From contig NZ_SMOK01000008.1 of assembly GCF_004353925.1 (NCBI RefSeq), forward strand, positions 1-64,000: 64,000 bases of DNA, written 5' to 3'. The notes beneath the pieces were generated by a model. The model was not told where the DNA came from, ran no database searches, and worked only from the letters and a program-made list of their open reading frames with translations. The translations under genes were made by a program, and so were the position numbers. Source of the stretch: Pseudomonas sp. H9. Lineage in GTDB: Bacteria; Pseudomonadota; Gammaproteobacteria; Pseudomonadales; Pseudomonadaceae. Positions 62,539 to 64,000 of the stretch are shown here, piece after piece. Every line of letters begins with the position of its first letter. Within the stretch, counting starts at the first letter, position 1.

Positions 62539-64000
62539 ATGCGCTCTCTTACCCTTCATCTGAAAGTCCTGATCACCGTGCTGGTGCTACTGGGCATCAT
62601 TGTCACGGCCTACCAGATCTTCTTTCTCGGCATCCCGGTGACCGAAGACGAGACCGACGACCTGTGGAATATCGACGCCAAGGTCGAGTTCGTCGCCAAC
62701 CCGAAAGACCCGGTCAAGGTACAGATGTTCGTGCCTCCGTTGAACCGCGACTATGTCAGCCTCAACGAAAGCTTCATCTCCAACAACTATGGTGTCAGCG
62801 TCAACCGCGTCGATGGCAACCGCAAGGTAACCTGGTCGGCCCGTCGCGCCAGCGGCAACCAGACCCTGTACTACCGCCTGGTCCTGACCAAGCGCTACAG
62901 CACCGAAAAAACCAAGATCAAGGGCCCGACCTTCCGTGACAGCCTGGCCGTGGAAGGCCCGGAAAAAATCGCTGCCGAAGCCCTGATGGCACCGATCCGC
63001 CAGCATTCGGCCGACGTCGAGACCTTTGTCGGCGAAACCATCAAGCGAGTCAACAACCTCAACGACGACAACGTCAAGCTGCTGCTGGCTGGCGACACCT
63101 CGTCGCTGAACAAGGCCAAGGTCATCGACCTGCTGCTGTCGATTGCCCACGTACCGGTGGAAAAGGTCCACACTATCCGCCTGGTTGCTGACCAACCACA
63201 AACCCCTGAACTGTGGCTGCGCAGCTTCAACGGCACCGACTGGCTGTACTTCAACCCGGATACCGGTGAACAAGGCCTGCCGAGCGACCGCCTGCTGTGG
63301 TGGACCGGCGACGACAGCCTGATCACCGTCGACGGTGGCAAAAAAGCCAATGTCAGCTTCAGCCTGAACAACAGCGAGATGAACGCCATCCGCCTGGCCA
63401 AGCTGACCGACGAGAATACCGACGCCGATTTCCTTGAGTACTCGCTGTACGGCCTGCCGCTGCAAACCCAGCAAACCTTCATGATCATGGTAATGATCCC
63501 GATTGGCGTGCTGGTCATCCTCGTGCTGCGTAACCTGGTCGGCCTGCAGACCCTCGGTACCTTTACCCCGGTACTGATCGCCCTGGCCTTCCGCGAAACC
63601 CAACTGGGCTTCGGCATCATCCTGTTTACGGTGATCACCGCGCTGGGCCTGTCACTACGCTCCTACCTTGAACACCTGAAGCTGCAGATGCTGCCGCGCC
63701 TGTCGGTGGTTCTGACGTTCGTGGTGGTGCTGATCGCCGCCATCAGCCTGTTCAGCCATAAACTCGGCCTGGAACGCGGCCTGTCGGTAGCGCTGTTTCC
63801 GATGGTAATTCTGACCATGACCATCGAACGCCTGTCGATCACCTGGGAAGAACGTGGTGGTGGCCATGCGATGAAAGTCGCCATCGGCACCCTGTTCGCA
63901 GCCTCCCTGGCGCACCTGCTGATGAGCGTGCCGGAGCTGGTGTACTTCGTCTTCACCTTCCCGGCAGTACTGCTGATTCTGGTGGGCTTCATGCTGGCGA
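62539..64000 (+). CDS. Inactive-transglutaminase-type multi-pass membrane protein, partial
   Basis: The frame is open to the window end (487 codons seen). One N-terminal membrane segment (about 8-29) precedes a periplasmic domain (about 35-300) with a transglutaminase-like core (VIDLLLSIAHVPVEKVHTIRL, shown in part) that lacks a clear catalytic Cys. From about residue 305 at least six membrane segments follow. The family is found next to retropepsin-like and alpha-glutamate-ligase-like genes. The role is unknown, possibly protein or peptide modification at the cell envelope. Confidence 0.82.
   Translation, partial: MRSLTLHLKVLITVLVLLGIIVTAYQIFFLGIPVTEDETDDLWNIDAKVEFVANPKDPVKVQMFVPPLNRDYVSLNESFISNNYGVSVNRVDGNRKVTWSARRASGNQTLYYRLVLTKRYSTEKTKIKGPTFRDSLAVEGPEKIAAEALMAPIRQHSADVETFVGETIKRVNNLNDDNVKLLLAGDTSSLNKAKVIDLLLSIAHVPVEKVHTIRLVADQPQTPELWLRSFNGTDWLYFNPDTGEQGLPSDRLLWWTGDDSLITVDGGKKANVSFSLNNSEMNAIRLAKLTDENTDADFLEYSLYGLPLQTQQTFMIMVMIPIGVLVILVLRNLVGLQTLGTFTPVLIALAFRETQLGFGIILFTVITALGLSLRSYLEHLKLQMLPRLSVVLTFVVVLIAAISLFSHKLGLERGLSVALFPMVILTMTIERLSITWEERGGGHAMKVAIGTLFAASLAHLLMSVPELVYFVFTFPAVLLILVGFMLA

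Overview
The window reads as the chromosome of a Pseudomonas close to the P. putida group. The coding DNA is GC-rich, and gaps between genes carry many copies of a REP palindrome with the core GGGAGCGGGCTTGCCCCGCG. Several gene orders are typical of the genus: glnS-cysS divergent from ppiB-lpxH, and a prpR-prpB-prpC-acnD-prpF methylcitrate operon convergent with acnB. No rRNA, CRISPR array, prophage or transposase gene is visible. One tRNA gene, tRNA-Gln(TTG), is present.

Layout: (1) 1-10.8 kb holds a Ppx/GppA-type phosphatase, a CDF-like membrane protein and a seven-gene minus-strand operon. The operon encodes an APC permease, a polysaccharide-deacetylase-like hydrolase, a C45 acyltransferase/hydrolase, a VOC protein, an SDR dehydrogenase, a Rieske oxygenase and its PDR-type reductase. 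A class I glutamine amidotransferase lies just downstream. (2) 10.8-20 kb holds an Lrp/AsnC regulator, a short soluble PAS/MCP-tip protein, a second APC permease, an aldehyde dehydrogenase with a cupin protein, a YdiJ-type FAD/Fe-S dehydrogenase and a LysR regulator. TGCGCA palindromes precede the CDF gene, both permeases and the aldehyde dehydrogenase, so these genes may form one regulon. (3) 20-25.3 kb: rlhA, a RidA protein, tRNA-Gln, an amidase and a decayed glyoxalase gene. (4) 25.3-29.5 kb: an iron cell-surface-signalling set (FecI-like sigma, FecR-like anti-sigma, STN-type TonB receptor). (5) 29.7-38.3 kb: ilvE, a two-component system, cysS, glnS, ppiB, lpxH. (6) 38.3-41.6 kb: a marR-emrA-emrB-type efflux operon. 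(7) 41.6-49.5 kb: an orphan type VI secretion island (vgrG, DUF4123 adaptor, VasX-like large effector, membrane protein likely to be the immunity factor), with a duplicated and broken vgrG start in front. (8) 49.5-54.8 kb: miaE, a universal stress protein behind an ANR/FNR box, a DUF1289 protein, and acnB with a large leader hairpin. (9) 54.9-61.8 kb: the 2-methylcitrate operon. (10) 61.9-64 kb: a retropepsin-like protein and the start of an inactive-transglutaminase membrane protein, cut by the window end.

The non-coding DNA is unusual. Two complete copies and one partial copy of a roughly 600-bp gene-less element are present. Each has long near-perfect terminal inverted repeats, an inner inverted repeat and a central (TTGTAGC)n tract. 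The best candidates for undescribed biology are the Rieske/C45/deacetylase catabolic operon with its TGCGCA sites, the giant-hairpin repeat family, the T6SS effector/immunity pair, and the acnB leader structure.
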